Below are positions 1 to 8,430 of a stretch of 44,752 nucleotides of DNA, piece by piece. The stretch comes from Caballeronia sordidicola (lineage in GTDB: Bacteria; Pseudomonadota; Gammaproteobacteria; Burkholderiales; Burkholderiaceae). The notes below the pieces were generated by a model, which was given only the letters and a program-made list of their open reading frames with translations, made no database searches and had not been told where the DNA came from. Each line of letters opens with the position of its first letter. The first letter of the stretch is position 1. The stretch covers positions 1-44,752 of the forward strand of contig NZ_MTHB01000285.1 in the NCBI RefSeq assembly GCF_002220365.1, written 5' to 3'. A program made the position numbers and the translations under genes.

Positions 1-300
1 ATTGCCGCGAGTGTTGGCAGTTTCGCCGATCCAGAGGCCAACACCGGCTGGATATTTCTGGGCAAAGCACATGGTCATCAATTGATGGAGGCGGTGCTGT
101 CGGAGGCGCACTTCGATCAGGTTGTCGTGTTGCCTAAACCCGTCAAGATTAACGCGGGAGATCTGATCGGGCATCTGGGCCACTACGACCATTTAAGAGA
201 GCCGAGCGCGGGCAACCGGATGGTGCACATCGAGGTGTTCTGCGATGAGAAGATCAAGCCGTACATCGAGCAGGGCCGGGCGTGGGGCAAGGTACGTTAG
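1..300 (+). CDS. 3' end of an unrecognised gene (possible secreted effector)
   Basis: The reading frame is open from the first base of the window to the TAG at 298-300, so this is the last 99 codons of a gene that starts outside. The residues include a GDLIGHLGHYDH stretch and, near the end, MVHIEVFCDE. A 'G-x-LGxY ... HIEVF' arrangement reminds me of beta-barrel, M23-like modules in large proteins linked to type VI secretion in Burkholderiales, but no catalytic motif is visible and this is only an impression. Base composition is high GC, unlike the two AT-rich genes that follow. The next ORF overlaps its end by 19 bases in another frame, so the two may be overlapping genes or one gene broken by a frameshift. 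Confidence 0.6.
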   Translation: MAASVGSFADPEANTGWIFLGKAHGHQLMEAVLSEAHFDQVVVLPKPVKINAGDLIGHLGHYDHLREPSAGNRMVHIEVFCDEKIKPYIEQGRAWGKVR

Positions 301-914
301 GGCCGCTACTGGAAAGCATGCGGGTCGCCGACCCGATCGCATTTAAGGGATGTTTTGACTCCAATTCAAACTATGACGTGCTCGAAGCGGCGCTTTCTAC
401 AGGAAACCAAGCGGCATTGTTTAGTTGGGCAACGACCCAGCAAGCACAAAACAGAAATTGGAAACAGTCATTTGCAAATTTGGGCGACATATTGAGTTTC
501 CAAGAGATGCAAGTTGATACTGCTAGCGCGGCGTATCATCCAGGAGTACTAAAATGTGTTGAATTTCTTCGAACGATTTCGCCGGTATTGATGAATCAGG
601 TGGAGCTTCAATCATATTGTGCATTCTATGATCTTGCCGTTCAACAAAACAACTTGCATCCGGCAATAAGTCAAATCAAGGCTAGATATGAAAGTGAAAA
701 ACCAACGACTCAAAGAGGGCTTGTAAAAATCGCCCTCGAAGAGCGAGCTAGAAAGGCTTTGCCTCAATACGTCTCTGATTGTATGAGTCGTCGATTAGGC
801 ATACTCCAACAAAGCAGTTTTGCGAGTACGGAAAATGGAATTACTCGTCGTAGAACGAACGCGAATTTCGAACTAATTTCAAGAGATGCAACGAAATATG
901 TCTGTAATATTTAA
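282..914 (+). CDS. Hypothetical protein, AT-rich, overlapping the previous gene
   Basis: This 210-residue ORF opens with GTG at 282; an in-frame ATG at 318 is an alternative. It has no signal peptide or membrane segment and looks mostly helical and soluble. Recognisable local features are SFANLGDILSFQEMQ near residue 64 and a basic C-terminus. I do not recognise the family. GC content drops sharply from about position 345 onward compared with the rest of the window, which suggests foreign origin or relaxed selection. It overlaps the preceding frame by 19 bases and the following gene by 17 bases, so the three are probably translated as one unit. It could be the C-terminal part of the upstream protein after a frameshift near 282-300. 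Confidence 0.55.
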   Translation: MGQGTLGPLLESMRVADPIAFKGCFDSNSNYDVLEAALSTGNQAALFSWATTQQAQNRNWKQSFANLGDILSFQEMQVDTASAAYHPGVLKCVEFLRTISPVLMNQVELQSYCAFYDLAVQQNNLHPAISQIKARYESEKPTTQRGLVKIALEERARKALPQYVSDCMSRRLGILQQSSFASTENGITRRRTNANFELISRDATKYVCNI

Positions 915-1524
915 AATAATATCATGTACTGTCATGGCTTCTTATGCCGTTTTCGGATTCGATTTGGCGCGGGCGAGATCGGGCAGCTCCGTTAGCGAGT
1001 GCAGTTCGAGCCAAGAATGCATATTTCATCCGAGCAACAACGATATGCAATCTAAGTTGCTTTGTGAATCCTCTAATTTTTCTGTCGTATGGAAAAAAGA
1101 GAGCACAAAATATTTAATCCAATGCCGGAGTGGCGACTCAGCGGAGGACAACGTAATTTGGGTTGCCGAGAGGAAAAGAGATTTCTTAAGGCGTCTAAAT
1201 TTCGGGCGCTTTATTGAAAAAGATATGCTAATGAATAAAAAAGATATATTAATTCACGATAAATTTTCATCGCGGAAACTTTGCCATCCCGTGGACGTCA
1301 AAAAACTTCAGCTGAGCGATTTTATTTTGCTTAATAAGCGATCCACTGGAGAAGATGATCCTTACTGTTATGACGTCAATTATTTAGCCATTGTAAATGG
1401 TAAATTAAGCTTGAGTACCAATGCTGGGCCGGTCAGGCTCGGTGATGCGAACTATCCTATGAGCTCCGTTGATGCAGGAGACCGGCTTCGGATAAATAAG
1501 CTTTTGGATGCACTAACTAGGTGA
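898..1524 (+). CDS. Small secreted protein, possible periplasmic immunity-type protein
   Basis: This ORF encodes 208 residues if translation starts at ATG 898. The ATG at 886 directly abuts the purine-rich AAGAG at 881-885, leaving no spacing, so I prefer 898. The N-terminus (MSVIFKII, then a hydrophobic run ending near FDLARA) fits a Sec signal peptide, placing the product in the periplasm. The mature part is rich in Lys and Cys (Cys in SECSSSQEC, LLCESS, IQCRSG, KLCHP, DPYCYD), consistent with disulfides. AT content is high, as in the preceding gene, which it overlaps by 17 bases. A secreted, fast-evolving gene directly after a possible effector suggests an immunity role. That is inference from position; no family is recognised. 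Confidence 0.55.
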   Translation: MSVIFKIISCTVMASYAVFGFDLARARSGSSVSECSSSQECIFHPSNNDMQSKLLCESSNFSVVWKKESTKYLIQCRSGDSAEDNVIWVAERKRDFLRRLNFGRFIEKDMLMNKKDILIHDKFSSRKLCHPVDVKKLQLSDFILLNKRSTGEDDPYCYDVNYLAIVNGKLSLSTNAGPVRLGDANYPMSSVDAGDRLRINKLLDALTR

Positions 1525-1794
1525 AGCGTCGCCCTTTGCTCTTCAAAAAATCCAAGATGAGAAGCCTTTTTTCGCTGGCGTGCGGCCGACGATAATTTGA
1601 TGCGAAGCCTACTGCGGTCACCCGTACTTGTCGAGCATCTCTCCCATGAAGATTCCGGGTCACGTCAAGGTGCGTACGCAACTACAGCTAACGGGGCAGA
1701 TCCACTTTCCCGGTATCATCCTGAAATTATCCGCGTGCATGATTCACTGAGCGTGCGAGCACCTTCAGAATTCTCAAAAATCCAGGAAAGTACC

Positions 1795-2208
1795 ATGACG
1801 ACGATCGACAGCGCGCCCGGCGAATCCACTCAACCGCGCCGGGTCTTGCTCGTCGATGACAGCGTCGATGCCGCCGAAGCCATGTCGATGCTGCTCGAAA
1901 CGCTCGGCCACGAAATTCGTGTGATGCATGACGGCCTGAGCGCGCTTGCCATGGTCGATGACTTCGCGCCCGATGTCGTGATTCTGGATATCGGTTTGCC
2001 CGGCATGGATGGCTTTGAAGTCGCGCGGGAGTTGCGCACACGCGTAGTGACTAAAACCGCGTTGCTGATCGCGTTGACGGGTTACGGCGCGGACAGCGAC
2101 AAGAAAGCGGCTCGCGACGCCGGGTTCGACCATCATCTGGTCAAACCCGTCTCTTTTACTGCAATAGAAACCGTGATCGCCGAGTCGCTTTCGGGTGGTT
2201 CGAAGTAA
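1795..2208 (+). CDS. Receiver-only (CheY-like) response regulator
   Basis: The start is placed at ATG 1795 because AGGAAAG lies at 1784-1790; the frame is open further upstream, but that part lacks homology-like content. The product is 137 residues and consists of one receiver domain. Visible receiver residues are the acidic pair D21-D22, the phospho-acceptor D65 in ILDIGLPGMDG, T95 in ALTGYG and K117 in LVKPVS. There is no output domain, so it should act by protein-protein contact or as a phosphorelay intermediate. No histidine kinase is nearby. It resembles the receiver-only protein at 12099-12464, and the closing sequence LVKPVS is typical of receivers associated with hybrid kinases. Confidence 0.9.
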   Translation: MTTIDSAPGESTQPRRVLLVDDSVDAAEAMSMLLETLGHEIRVMHDGLSALAMVDDFAPDVVILDIGLPGMDGFEVARELRTRVVTKTALLIALTGYGADSDKKAARDAGFDHHLVKPVSFTAIETVIAESLSGGSK

Positions 2209-2241
2209 GGCGCGAAATAAAGCGCGAAGTAAAACCCCCGC

Positions 2242-3048
2242 TTACTCCACCCGCAGCTTGGCCATATACGGCAGATGATCGGACAGCCAGGCGGTGTCCT
2301 GCGTCGGTGTGATCCATTCAACCGGTTTCATACCGCGCACGAACATCTTGTCGAGCGCGAGCGCGGGCGAAAACGCCGGATAGGTCCGCCCGGATTCACC
2401 GAGCATGGTTGCCACTTCGCTCATCCCAAGTTCGCCGAAGACACCCACCGAATCGTTACGCCAGTCGTTGAAGTCGCCCGCCAAAACGAGCGGCCCTTCA
2501 GGCGCTTCCTTCGAAATCCACAACGCGATCCAGTTCATTTGCCGCAGCCTCGCCGCCCGCGTCAACGCGAGATGCGCGCACAGCAGCGTGACCGAGCGCC
2601 CGGCAAACGTGGCGCGTGCGACCAACAGGCCACGCCGCTCAAACCGATGCGCCGAGATGTCCCATCGTCCGCCCAGATCGAGCGGATGCGGCGAAAGAAT
2701 CGCGTTGCCATGCCGCCACGATGGTTTGAACACGTTCTGCCCGAGCGCGATCTGTAAATCGAGCGATGTCGCTATTTCCGTCGCCTGACAATGCCAGATG
2801 TCATCGACCGGGGCATCGAGCGGATTGCCGAAGCTCGCCGCCAGCACCGGCTGCGGCATCCGGCGCGCCATCGCTTCCTGCAGGAAATAGGCATCCGCTT
2901 TGGTCGACTGGACCCAGCGCTGCATCGCGCTCCACGCCTGGAGGCCGAGCGGTGAGCGGCCCTTGTGCAGATTCCAGCTCACGGCCACGAAATCGGGGGT
3001 GTCGTGAGCGGAGGGAATGCCGGAGGTGAAATGTTCTGGATTTCGCAT
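2242..3048 (-). CDS. Endonuclease/exonuclease/phosphatase family protein
   Basis: This 268-residue protein has the hallmark motifs of the Mg-dependent EEP fold: WNLHKG (N26), FLQEA (E58), GDFNDW (191-196) and LSDHLP (S256-D257-H258). These supply the metal-binding Asn/Glu and the catalytic Asp/His pair. Members act on nucleic acids, phospholipids or inositol phosphates, so the substrate cannot be read from sequence. Related proteins (YbhP in E. coli) sit beside cardiolipin synthase, but none is present here. The ATG at 3048 is the natural domain start; the frame runs on upstream to 3156 without recognisable content. The gene follows the small secreted protein on the same strand with an 80-base gap. 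It ends 33 bases from the convergent response regulator. Confidence 0.85.
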   Translation of the reverse strand: MRNPEHFTSGIPSAHDTPDFVAVSWNLHKGRSPLGLQAWSAMQRWVQSTKADAYFLQEAMARRMPQPVLAASFGNPLDAPVDDIWHCQATEIATSLDLQIALGQNVFKPSWRHGNAILSPHPLDLGGRWDISAHRFERRGLLVARATFAGRSVTLLCAHLALTRAARLRQMNWIALWISKEAPEGPLVLAGDFNDWRNDSVGVFGELGMSEVATMLGESGRTYPAFSPALALDKMFVRGMKPVEWITPTQDTAWLSDHLPYMAKLRVE

Positions 3049-3127
3049 GCGATGAATGTTTTTACCGCGAAGTTGAACGGCGCGGTGCGGGACGCGGCGG
3101 CGTCGAGTGTGATCGACGCGCGGCGCG

Positions 3128-3631
3128 CTACTGCGCAGCCGTTGCCAGCGTCGCACGAACCTTGTAGGTGAGCGACGGATTTTTGTCGACGATCTGCCAA
3201 GTCGACCAGTCGCCCGGCTTGAGGACCAGCCCGGGATGCGTGGCGCTGACCTGACGCGGTTGGGGCGGCAGCTTGCAACCCGCCACGGTCACCGGTGCGT
3301 CATTGCTTTGCAAGGTTTCCTGCGCGTCGATCTGCAACGTGATGTCGTCGCTGTTGGCGTGGACGGGGGAAATGGTCAGGGTGCGCTGCAGGTCGATGTC
3401 GCCGGCGGGTTTGTCCGCGCAACCTACGTTGTTTTTTACCACGTGATGATGGGTATCGGTGCGGGCCTGGCCGACGCTGGTCGTGCCGGTGAAGCTGTCG
3501 ATCTGCTGACCGTCCTGCAAAACCTGCAGTTCCCATTTGACCGGCTGCGGCGGCGTGCCTTGTGCAAGGGCGCTGAAAGGCGCGGCGATCGCGGCGCAGA
3601 ACAGCAACGCTGCCGTATGGTGTTTCAACAT
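3128..3631 (-). CDS. Periplasmic protein of a Burkholderiales family (possibly DUF6013)
   Basis: This protein has 167 residues and a clear signal peptide (MLKHH, hydrophobic core, cleavage after SALA). AGGAG lies 9 bases upstream of the ATG on the minus strand. The mature part is predicted to be beta-rich, with a conserved-looking centre (WELQVLQDGQQI and QIDAQETLQ) and two cysteines (NVGCADK and VAGCKLPP) that could pair. I recall this type as an uncharacterised family common in Burkholderia, possibly DUF6013, but cannot verify the name. The likely location is periplasmic. It may be co-transcribed with the EEP gene downstream. Confidence 0.75.
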   Translation of the reverse strand: MLKHHTAALLFCAAIAAPFSALAQGTPPQPVKWELQVLQDGQQIDSFTGTTSVGQARTDTHHHVVKNNVGCADKPAGDIDLQRTLTISPVHANSDDITLQIDAQETLQSNDAPVTVAGCKLPPQPRQVSATHPGLVLKPGDWSTWQIVDKNPSLTYKVRATLATAAQ

Positions 3632-4037
3632 GTGTGCTTTTCTCCTGATCCCTTATTACGTCCGGGCCATGGCCCGTTCGATCCGGGTAGCTTGCTTCTG
3701 ACATCAATTTCTGACACTGATCCGCCGCGGGCGTTCAGCTCTGACGTGTTTCCAAAAGCTACCCGCGTGAACGCAAAAACTGCAGCAATCTCTTGTGTTC
3801 CGCCCAATCCGGCGATGCGCCGACTATGCACTTTCGCACTTCCCTACCGCACTTTCTGCACCCGCTCACAGCGGTTTTTTCCGCAGCGCAACCTGACGAT
3901 CATACAAGCGCTTGGGCTCGCCTGCCGAAGCCATCGCATTTTTATGCGATTAGCAGCAGACGCCCGGGACTGCTCGCTTGCGTGCAGCTTTATGGCCGAT
4001 AAACTGGATTTGCCAATCAATAAAACCGGGGAAAGCG
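3632..4037. other. Intergenic region, 406 bases
   Basis: This spacer lies between the divergent periplasmic protein gene (minus) and the AAA ATPase gene (plus), so it should hold both promoters. Several ORFs run through it, but none has protein-like composition or a ribosome site. I see no convincing sigma-70 pair, terminator or repeat. Confidence 0.5.
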
Positions 4038-5015
4038 ATGAGCACCGCCGTAGTCAAACAAGAACTCGCCGTGGCGTCGTTCAGTAAGGTCTATGACCTG
4101 GACGAGGTGGAAACTGCGTTGAACGACCTGAGCGAAGGGGGCAGTGAGGCGCTGCGCGCGACGTACGAAAAGATGCTGAAAGCGGGCAATCTGCGCTTTT
4201 GCGTCAAACCGAACCGGATGCCGTCCATAGACGATCTGGTGGCGGATCTGCCCAATTTCCAGGAGCCGCTCAACGATGTCCGCAAGCAGATCGCGCTGTG
4301 CCTCGAAACCGAGGACCGCCTCGAATTGATGCCCATGCTGCTGCTCGGCGATCCGGGTATTGGCAAGACGCATTTCGCGAAACAGCTTGCGCGTTTGCTC
4401 GGCACGTCCTGCCATTACCTCGCCATGAGTTCGCTGACCGCGGGCTGGATCTTGTCGGGCGCGTCGTCGCAATGGCGCAACGCGAAGCCGGGCAAAGTGT
4501 TCGATGCCCTCGTGAACGGCAGTTACGCCAACCCGGTGATGACGGTCGATGAAATCGATAAAGCCACCGGCGACGCCCAATACGACCCGCTCGGCGCGTT
4601 GTACGCGCTGCTGGAACACGATACGGCGCAGAGTTTCATCGATGAATTCGCTGAAATACCGATCAACGCCGGCAATGTGGTCTGGATCGCGACGGCGAAT
4701 CAGGCAAACACGATTCCCGAGCCGTTGCTGAACCGGATGAACGTGTACGAAATCGCGCCGCCGGATCGCGATGGCGCGCGCCGGATCGCTCAGTCCATTT
4801 ATCACGAGATCCGCAGCGCACACGCGTGGGGCGCACGCTTCCCGGAAACACTCGGCGACGCGCCGCTCGACGCGTTGACGCAGGCTTCCCCGCGAGCCAT
4901 GCGGCGCGCCATGCTCAATGCTTTTGGCAATGCACGCATCGATAACCGGCATGAAGTGCAGGCCCGAGACATCGAATTAGGCAATGGTGGACGAAAGAAA
5001 TCGATCGGGTTCTGA
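4038..5015 (+). CDS. AAA+ ATPase (MoxR/Lon-like single module)
   Basis: This 325-residue protein has one AAA+ module. Walker A is GDPGIGKT (104-111) and Walker B with the following acidic residue is VMTVDEID (167-174). A sensor-1 region follows at VVWIATANQ, and an arginine-finger candidate in LLNRM. A C-terminal helical lid carries SPRAMRRAM, which resembles sensor 2. There is no protease domain, so it is an ATPase that remodels or unfolds partners. The ATG at 4038 is chosen because GGGGAAAG lies at 4028-4035; the longer frame from 3978 lacks a ribosome site. No VWA-domain or protease partner is adjacent, so its client is unknown. Confidence 0.88.
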   Translation: MSTAVVKQELAVASFSKVYDLDEVETALNDLSEGGSEALRATYEKMLKAGNLRFCVKPNRMPSIDDLVADLPNFQEPLNDVRKQIALCLETEDRLELMPMLLLGDPGIGKTHFAKQLARLLGTSCHYLAMSSLTAGWILSGASSQWRNAKPGKVFDALVNGSYANPVMTVDEIDKATGDAQYDPLGALYALLEHDTAQSFIDEFAEIPINAGNVVWIATANQANTIPEPLLNRMNVYEIAPPDRDGARRIAQSIYHEIRSAHAWGARFPETLGDAPLDALTQASPRAMRRAMLNAFGNARIDNRHEVQARDIELGNGGRKKSIGF

Positions 5016-5049
5016 CCGCGTGTTTTGGAGAAATCTGCAAAAACCCCTC

Positions 5050-5125
5050 AAAATATGGCCTGAAACTGACTTTTTCCGGGCAAAAAAGCCATATTTCCTG
5101 ATTTGGCCCGGATTATTTCGGAAAA
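5050..5125. repeat. Cluster of interlocked inverted repeats
   Basis: Three inverted repeats share this 76-base spacer. AAATATGGC (5051-5059) pairs with GCCATATTT (5088-5096). TCCGGGC (5075-5081) pairs with GCCCGGA (5106-5112). TTTTCCG (5072-5078) pairs with CGGAAAA (5119-5125). The first two interlock, and the second and third compete for the same left bases, so the transcript could form alternative folds or a pseudoknot. It lies between the AAA ATPase stop and the oxidoreductase start. It could be an attenuator, an inefficient terminator or a small RNA. Confidence 0.45.
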
Positions 5126-5235
5126 TGATGCCTTGTGGCGGTCAGTATTGCCAATCGCACAAAAAGCGCAATAAAGCGCGTGAAGCGATCGTAAGCGGTC
5201 GTAAGCAGTTGTGCCGGCTGGCCTAGAATAGTGAG

Positions 5236-6336
5236 ATGGACAGAATCGAATGTGTGGTGATTGGCGCAGGCGTGGTCGGACTCGCCGTCGCGCGGGCGTT
5301 GGCCGCGCGCGGCCGCGAGGTGATCGTGCTCGAGGCGGGCGGCGCGGTCGGGACGGGCACGAGTTCGCGCAATAGCGAGGTTATCCACGCGGGGCTCTAT
5401 TACCCGCGCGGTTCGCTGAAGGCCGATCTGTGCGTGCGTGGCAGGGCGATGCTCTACGAGTATTGCGACGCCCATGGCGTCCCGTACAACCGTTGCGGCA
5501 AACTACTCGTCGCCACGGCGCGCAACCAGTTGCCCCAACTGACGGCCATCCAGAACAAGGCTGTCGAAAACGGTGTTACGGACCTGGTTCGCGTAAGCGG
5601 CGCCGAAGCCATGGAGATGGAGCCGCAGCTTCAATGCGTGGAAGCATTTTTCTCGCCGCAGACCGGCATTATTGATAGCCATCAATTCATGCTCGCGCTT
5701 CAAGGCGACGCGGAACGCGACGGCGCCACGGTGGCGTTTCATACGCCGGTTACGGATATCGACGCCCGCGACGGCGCGTTTATCGTGGAAACGGGGGGCG
5801 AGGCGCCAACGGCCTTCCAGGCCGGCTGTGTGGTCAACAGCGCGGGGCTGTCTGCAAACCAGATCGCGCGAAGCATCCGCGGGCTCGACGCGCGCCATGT
5901 GCCGCCGTTGTATTTCGCGAAGGGCAACTACTTCACCGTAAGCGGCCGGACGCCTTTCGATCGCCTGATTTACCCGATGCCGAATGAAGCCGGACTCGGC
6001 GTGCATCTCACCCTCGATATGGGTGGGCATGCCAAGTTCGGCCCTGACGTGGAATGGATCCAGAAGATCGACTACACCGTTGATCCGCAGCGCGCGGCCA
6101 GTTTTTACGCAGCCATTCGGGCGTATTGGCCGAATCTTCCCGACGATGCACTACAACCCGCTTATGCAGGTATTCGGCCGAAACTTTCCGGGCCAGGGCA
6201 GCCGGCCGCCGATTTCCTGATCCAGGGACGGGCGGCGCACGGCAAGGCCGGGTTGGTGAACTTGTTTGGGATTGAGTCGCCCGGGTTGACGGCGTCGCTG
6301 GCGATTGCGGAGAAGGTCGCGAAAATGCTGGGTTGA
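5236..6336 (+). CDS. FAD-dependent oxidoreductase, L-2-hydroxyglutarate dehydrogenase type
   Basis: This 366-residue protein belongs to the DAO superfamily. An N-terminal Rossmann FAD-binding motif, VVIGAGVVGLAVAR (G10 to G15), is followed by an acidic residue at the end of beta-2 (VLEAGG). The signature SSRNSEVIHAGLYYP (43-57) is characteristic of the L-2-hydroxyglutarate dehydrogenase/oxidase (LhgO/L2HGDH) group, and the C-terminal FAD loop GIRPKLSG is present. The expected reaction is FAD-dependent oxidation of a 2-hydroxy acid to the 2-oxo acid, probably of L-2-hydroxyglutarate. Length is slightly below the roughly 400 usual for the family. The ATG at 5236 has only a weak purine stretch upstream. 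It appears to be a single-gene unit downstream of the interlocked repeats. Confidence 0.85.
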   Translation: MDRIECVVIGAGVVGLAVARALAARGREVIVLEAGGAVGTGTSSRNSEVIHAGLYYPRGSLKADLCVRGRAMLYEYCDAHGVPYNRCGKLLVATARNQLPQLTAIQNKAVENGVTDLVRVSGAEAMEMEPQLQCVEAFFSPQTGIIDSHQFMLALQGDAERDGATVAFHTPVTDIDARDGAFIVETGGEAPTAFQAGCVVNSAGLSANQIARSIRGLDARHVPPLYFAKGNYFTVSGRTPFDRLIYPMPNEAGLGVHLTLDMGGHAKFGPDVEWIQKIDYTVDPQRAASFYAAIRAYWPNLPDDALQPAYAGIRPKLSGPGQPAADFLIQGRAAHGKAGLVNLFGIESPGLTASLAIAEKVAKMLG

Positions 6337-6514
6337 CGGGCGGGTGCCTTAAAGTGACTTGAATTCGGGTGACCTGAGGGCAAACCCGCTGCGACCTTTC
6401 GCCATCGGTTATCTATAAGATTTGGCTTAGTTTGTGGTGCTTCACGTTGATATGCTTTGGAGATCGTCGTCGACAAGAACGGCGCACACCCCCAATACAA
6501 CGGAGCACATTCTC

Positions 6515-6826
6515 ATGAAGTCCTCACGACGCACGTTCCTGATTTCGAGCATTGGCGTGGCATCGGCACTGGCGGTATCGCGTACCGCGTTCGCTGACCC
6601 TGTCAAACTGCCCGAATCAGATTCAATGGCGCAAAGCCTCGGCTACAAGCTCGACGCCACAACCGTCGATAAAGCCAAATTCCCGCGCTACGCCGCCGGC
6701 CAGGATTGCGGCAATTGCTCGTTCTATCAAGGCAAAGCCACCGACGCATTCGCCGGCTGCCCCATGTTTGCGGGCAAGCAGGTCGCATCGAAGGGCTGGT
6801 GCAACGCTTATAACAAGAAAGCCTGA
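6515..6826 (+). CDS. High-potential iron-sulfur protein (HiPIP)
   Basis: This protein has 103 residues including a twin-arginine signal (SRRTFLIS, residues 4-11, with a short hydrophobic core and cleavage after AFA), so it is exported folded to the periplasm. The four cluster ligands are in the HiPIP pattern: C65 and C68 (CGNC), C82 (GCPMF) and C96 (GWCNAY). Such proteins carry one [4Fe-4S] cluster cycling 3+/2+ and shuttle electrons between periplasmic redox partners. GGAG at 6502-6505 supports the ATG at 6515 over upstream frame extensions. It is followed by a hairpin terminator, so it is probably monocistronic. Confidence 0.93.
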   Translation: MKSSRRTFLISSIGVASALAVSRTAFADPVKLPESDSMAQSLGYKLDATTVDKAKFPRYAAGQDCGNCSFYQGKATDAFAGCPMFAGKQVASKGWCNAYNKKA

Positions 6827-6880
6827 CAAGAAAGTCTGAGCAAGCCGGAGCAGACCGGCAACGTAGCCGGTGCTCATCGA

Positions 6881-6916
6881 ACGCGCCCCGCCTGACAGGC
6901 CGGGCGCGTCTTTGTG
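6881..6916 (+). terminator. Hairpin terminator after the HiPIP gene
   Basis: ACGCGCCCCGCCT pairs with GGCCGGGCGCGT around a GACA loop, with one imperfection, and is followed by a T-rich TCTTTGTG. It lies 55 bases past the HiPIP stop. Confidence 0.65.
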
Positions 6917-7028
6917 TTGCCGCTTGAAAACGATCTCAGCGCTCTTTACACTCGCCAAGGCATTTGACCCAGCGTGTCAAAGCGTCAAAGCGTCAAAGCC
7001 TCAAAGTGCCGCACCCTCGACGCACGCG

Positions 7029-8396
7029 ATGAACCCCAGCGCAACCGAAACGCCCCACGGCGAAGGCGACATGGCAATGGTGAGATCAGGCAACGCCAGT
7101 GGCTCACGTGCCTTCAGTAAAACGCCGAACACGCGCGCGGTCGTGGCGGCCGTGATTGGCAACGCGCTCGAATGGTATGACTTCGTGGTCTTCAGCTTCA
7201 TGACTGTCGTGATCTCGAAGCTGTTCTTCCCCACCACCAGCGACTATTCCTCCATCCTCCTGACCACCGCGACCTTCGGCGTGGCATTTGTGCTGCGGCC
7301 CATCGGCGGCATCGTACTCGGTCTTTACGCCGATCTCGCGGGACGTAAAGCGGCGCTGTCGCTCGTGATTGCGTTGATGACGCTCGGCATTTTCCTGCTC
7401 GCTATCGCGCCGCCGTACGCGGCCATCGGACTCGGCGCACCGCTGATCATTGTGTTCGCGCGGTTGCTGCAAGGCTTCTCGGCCGGCGGCGAGTTCGGCA
7501 GCGCGACGGCATTGCTGATCGAAGCGGCGCCGTTCTCGCGGCGTGGCTTCTACGGCAGCTTCCAGATGGCGAGCCAGGCGGCGTCGCTGCTGCTGGGTGC
7601 TATTGTCGGATCGATCATTACGCGCACCATGTCGCCCGAAGCGCTGATGTCGTGGGGTTGGCGCGTGCCGTTCATCTTCGGGCTGATCATCGGGCCGGTG
7701 GGTTTTTACCTGCGGCGTAACATGCTTGAAACCGAGGCGTTTATCCATGCGCAAAAGATGGCGCGGCGCGCGACGCTCGGTGAAGTATTCCGTGAACATA
7801 GCCGCGAAGTGATGTGCGGACTCGGCGCGGTCATTGCGTTGACGGTGACGGTGTATGTGCTGATCGGTTATCTGCCGACGTTCGCCGTCAAGCAACTGAA
7901 ACTGCCGTTTGGCCAGTCATTCACTGCGTTGATCGTGGGTAACTTGCTGTTGACGGTGCTCTCGCCGGTAGCGGGCGCATGGTCGGACAGGATTGGCCGC
8001 AAGGGTTTGTCGCTGTGGTCGCTGATCATCACGCTTGTGATCATTTATCCGTTGTTCGCGTGGCTTTCCGCTGAACCTGGAGTGGCGCGATTGATTATCG
8101 TGCAGGGTGTTTTGTCGGTGACGCTTGCCGGTTATTACGGGCCGTTCGGCGCGCTGCTAGCCGAGTTGTTCCCGACGCATATCCGCTCGACGGGGTTATC
8201 GATTGCGTACAACATCGCCGTCATGCTGTTCGGCGGCTTTGGTCAGTTCGTGGTGACGTGGCTCATCAAGGTTACCGGTTCGCCGCTCGCTCCCACGTTC
8301 TACGTGATGGCGGGTATCTCGCTCTCGATCATTGCGGTTGCCTTCATACCTTCCGCCCGTCATGCCGATGTCGACGAAGCGCGGGTCTTGTCTTGA
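7029..8396 (+). CDS. MFS transporter, metabolite:H+ symporter family
   Basis: This inner-membrane protein has 455 residues and about 12 hydrophobic segments. The opening VVAAVIGNALEWYDFVVFSF and the motif GLYADLAGRKAAL between helices 2 and 3 are typical of the metabolite:H+ symporter (MHS) branch of the major facilitator superfamily, which takes up organic acids, betaines and similar substrates. ARLLQGFSAGGEFGSA also fits. The start is uncertain. ATG 7029 gives a 40-residue cytoplasmic lead, while ATGs at 7071 or 7077 have a GAAGG at 7062-7066. The cupin gene follows 34 bases later and is likely in the same transcript. The substrate cannot be told from the sequence. Confidence 0.88.
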   Translation: MNPSATETPHGEGDMAMVRSGNASGSRAFSKTPNTRAVVAAVIGNALEWYDFVVFSFMTVVISKLFFPTTSDYSSILLTTATFGVAFVLRPIGGIVLGLYADLAGRKAALSLVIALMTLGIFLLAIAPPYAAIGLGAPLIIVFARLLQGFSAGGEFGSATALLIEAAPFSRRGFYGSFQMASQAASLLLGAIVGSIITRTMSPEALMSWGWRVPFIFGLIIGPVGFYLRRNMLETEAFIHAQKMARRATLGEVFREHSREVMCGLGAVIALTVTVYVLIGYLPTFAVKQLKLPFGQSFTALIVGNLLLTVLSPVAGAWSDRIGRKGLSLWSLIITLVIIYPLFAWLSAEPGVARLIIVQGVLSVTLAGYYGPFGALLAELFPTHIRSTGLSIAYNIAVMLFGGFGQFVVTWLIKVTGSPLAPTFYVMAGISLSIIAVAFIPSARHADVDEARVLS

Positions 8397-8430
8397 TGTT
8401 TTGATCTCTTGATCTCTTGCCGGATGACCA

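Noticed and set aside
3236..4087. 283-residue ORF on the plus strand
   Set aside because: It runs antisense to the periplasmic protein gene and through the spacer into the ATPase start; no motif or ribosome site.
4017..4952. 311-residue ORF on the minus strand
   Set aside because: It is antisense to the AAA ATPase gene and shows Arg/His-rich shadow composition.
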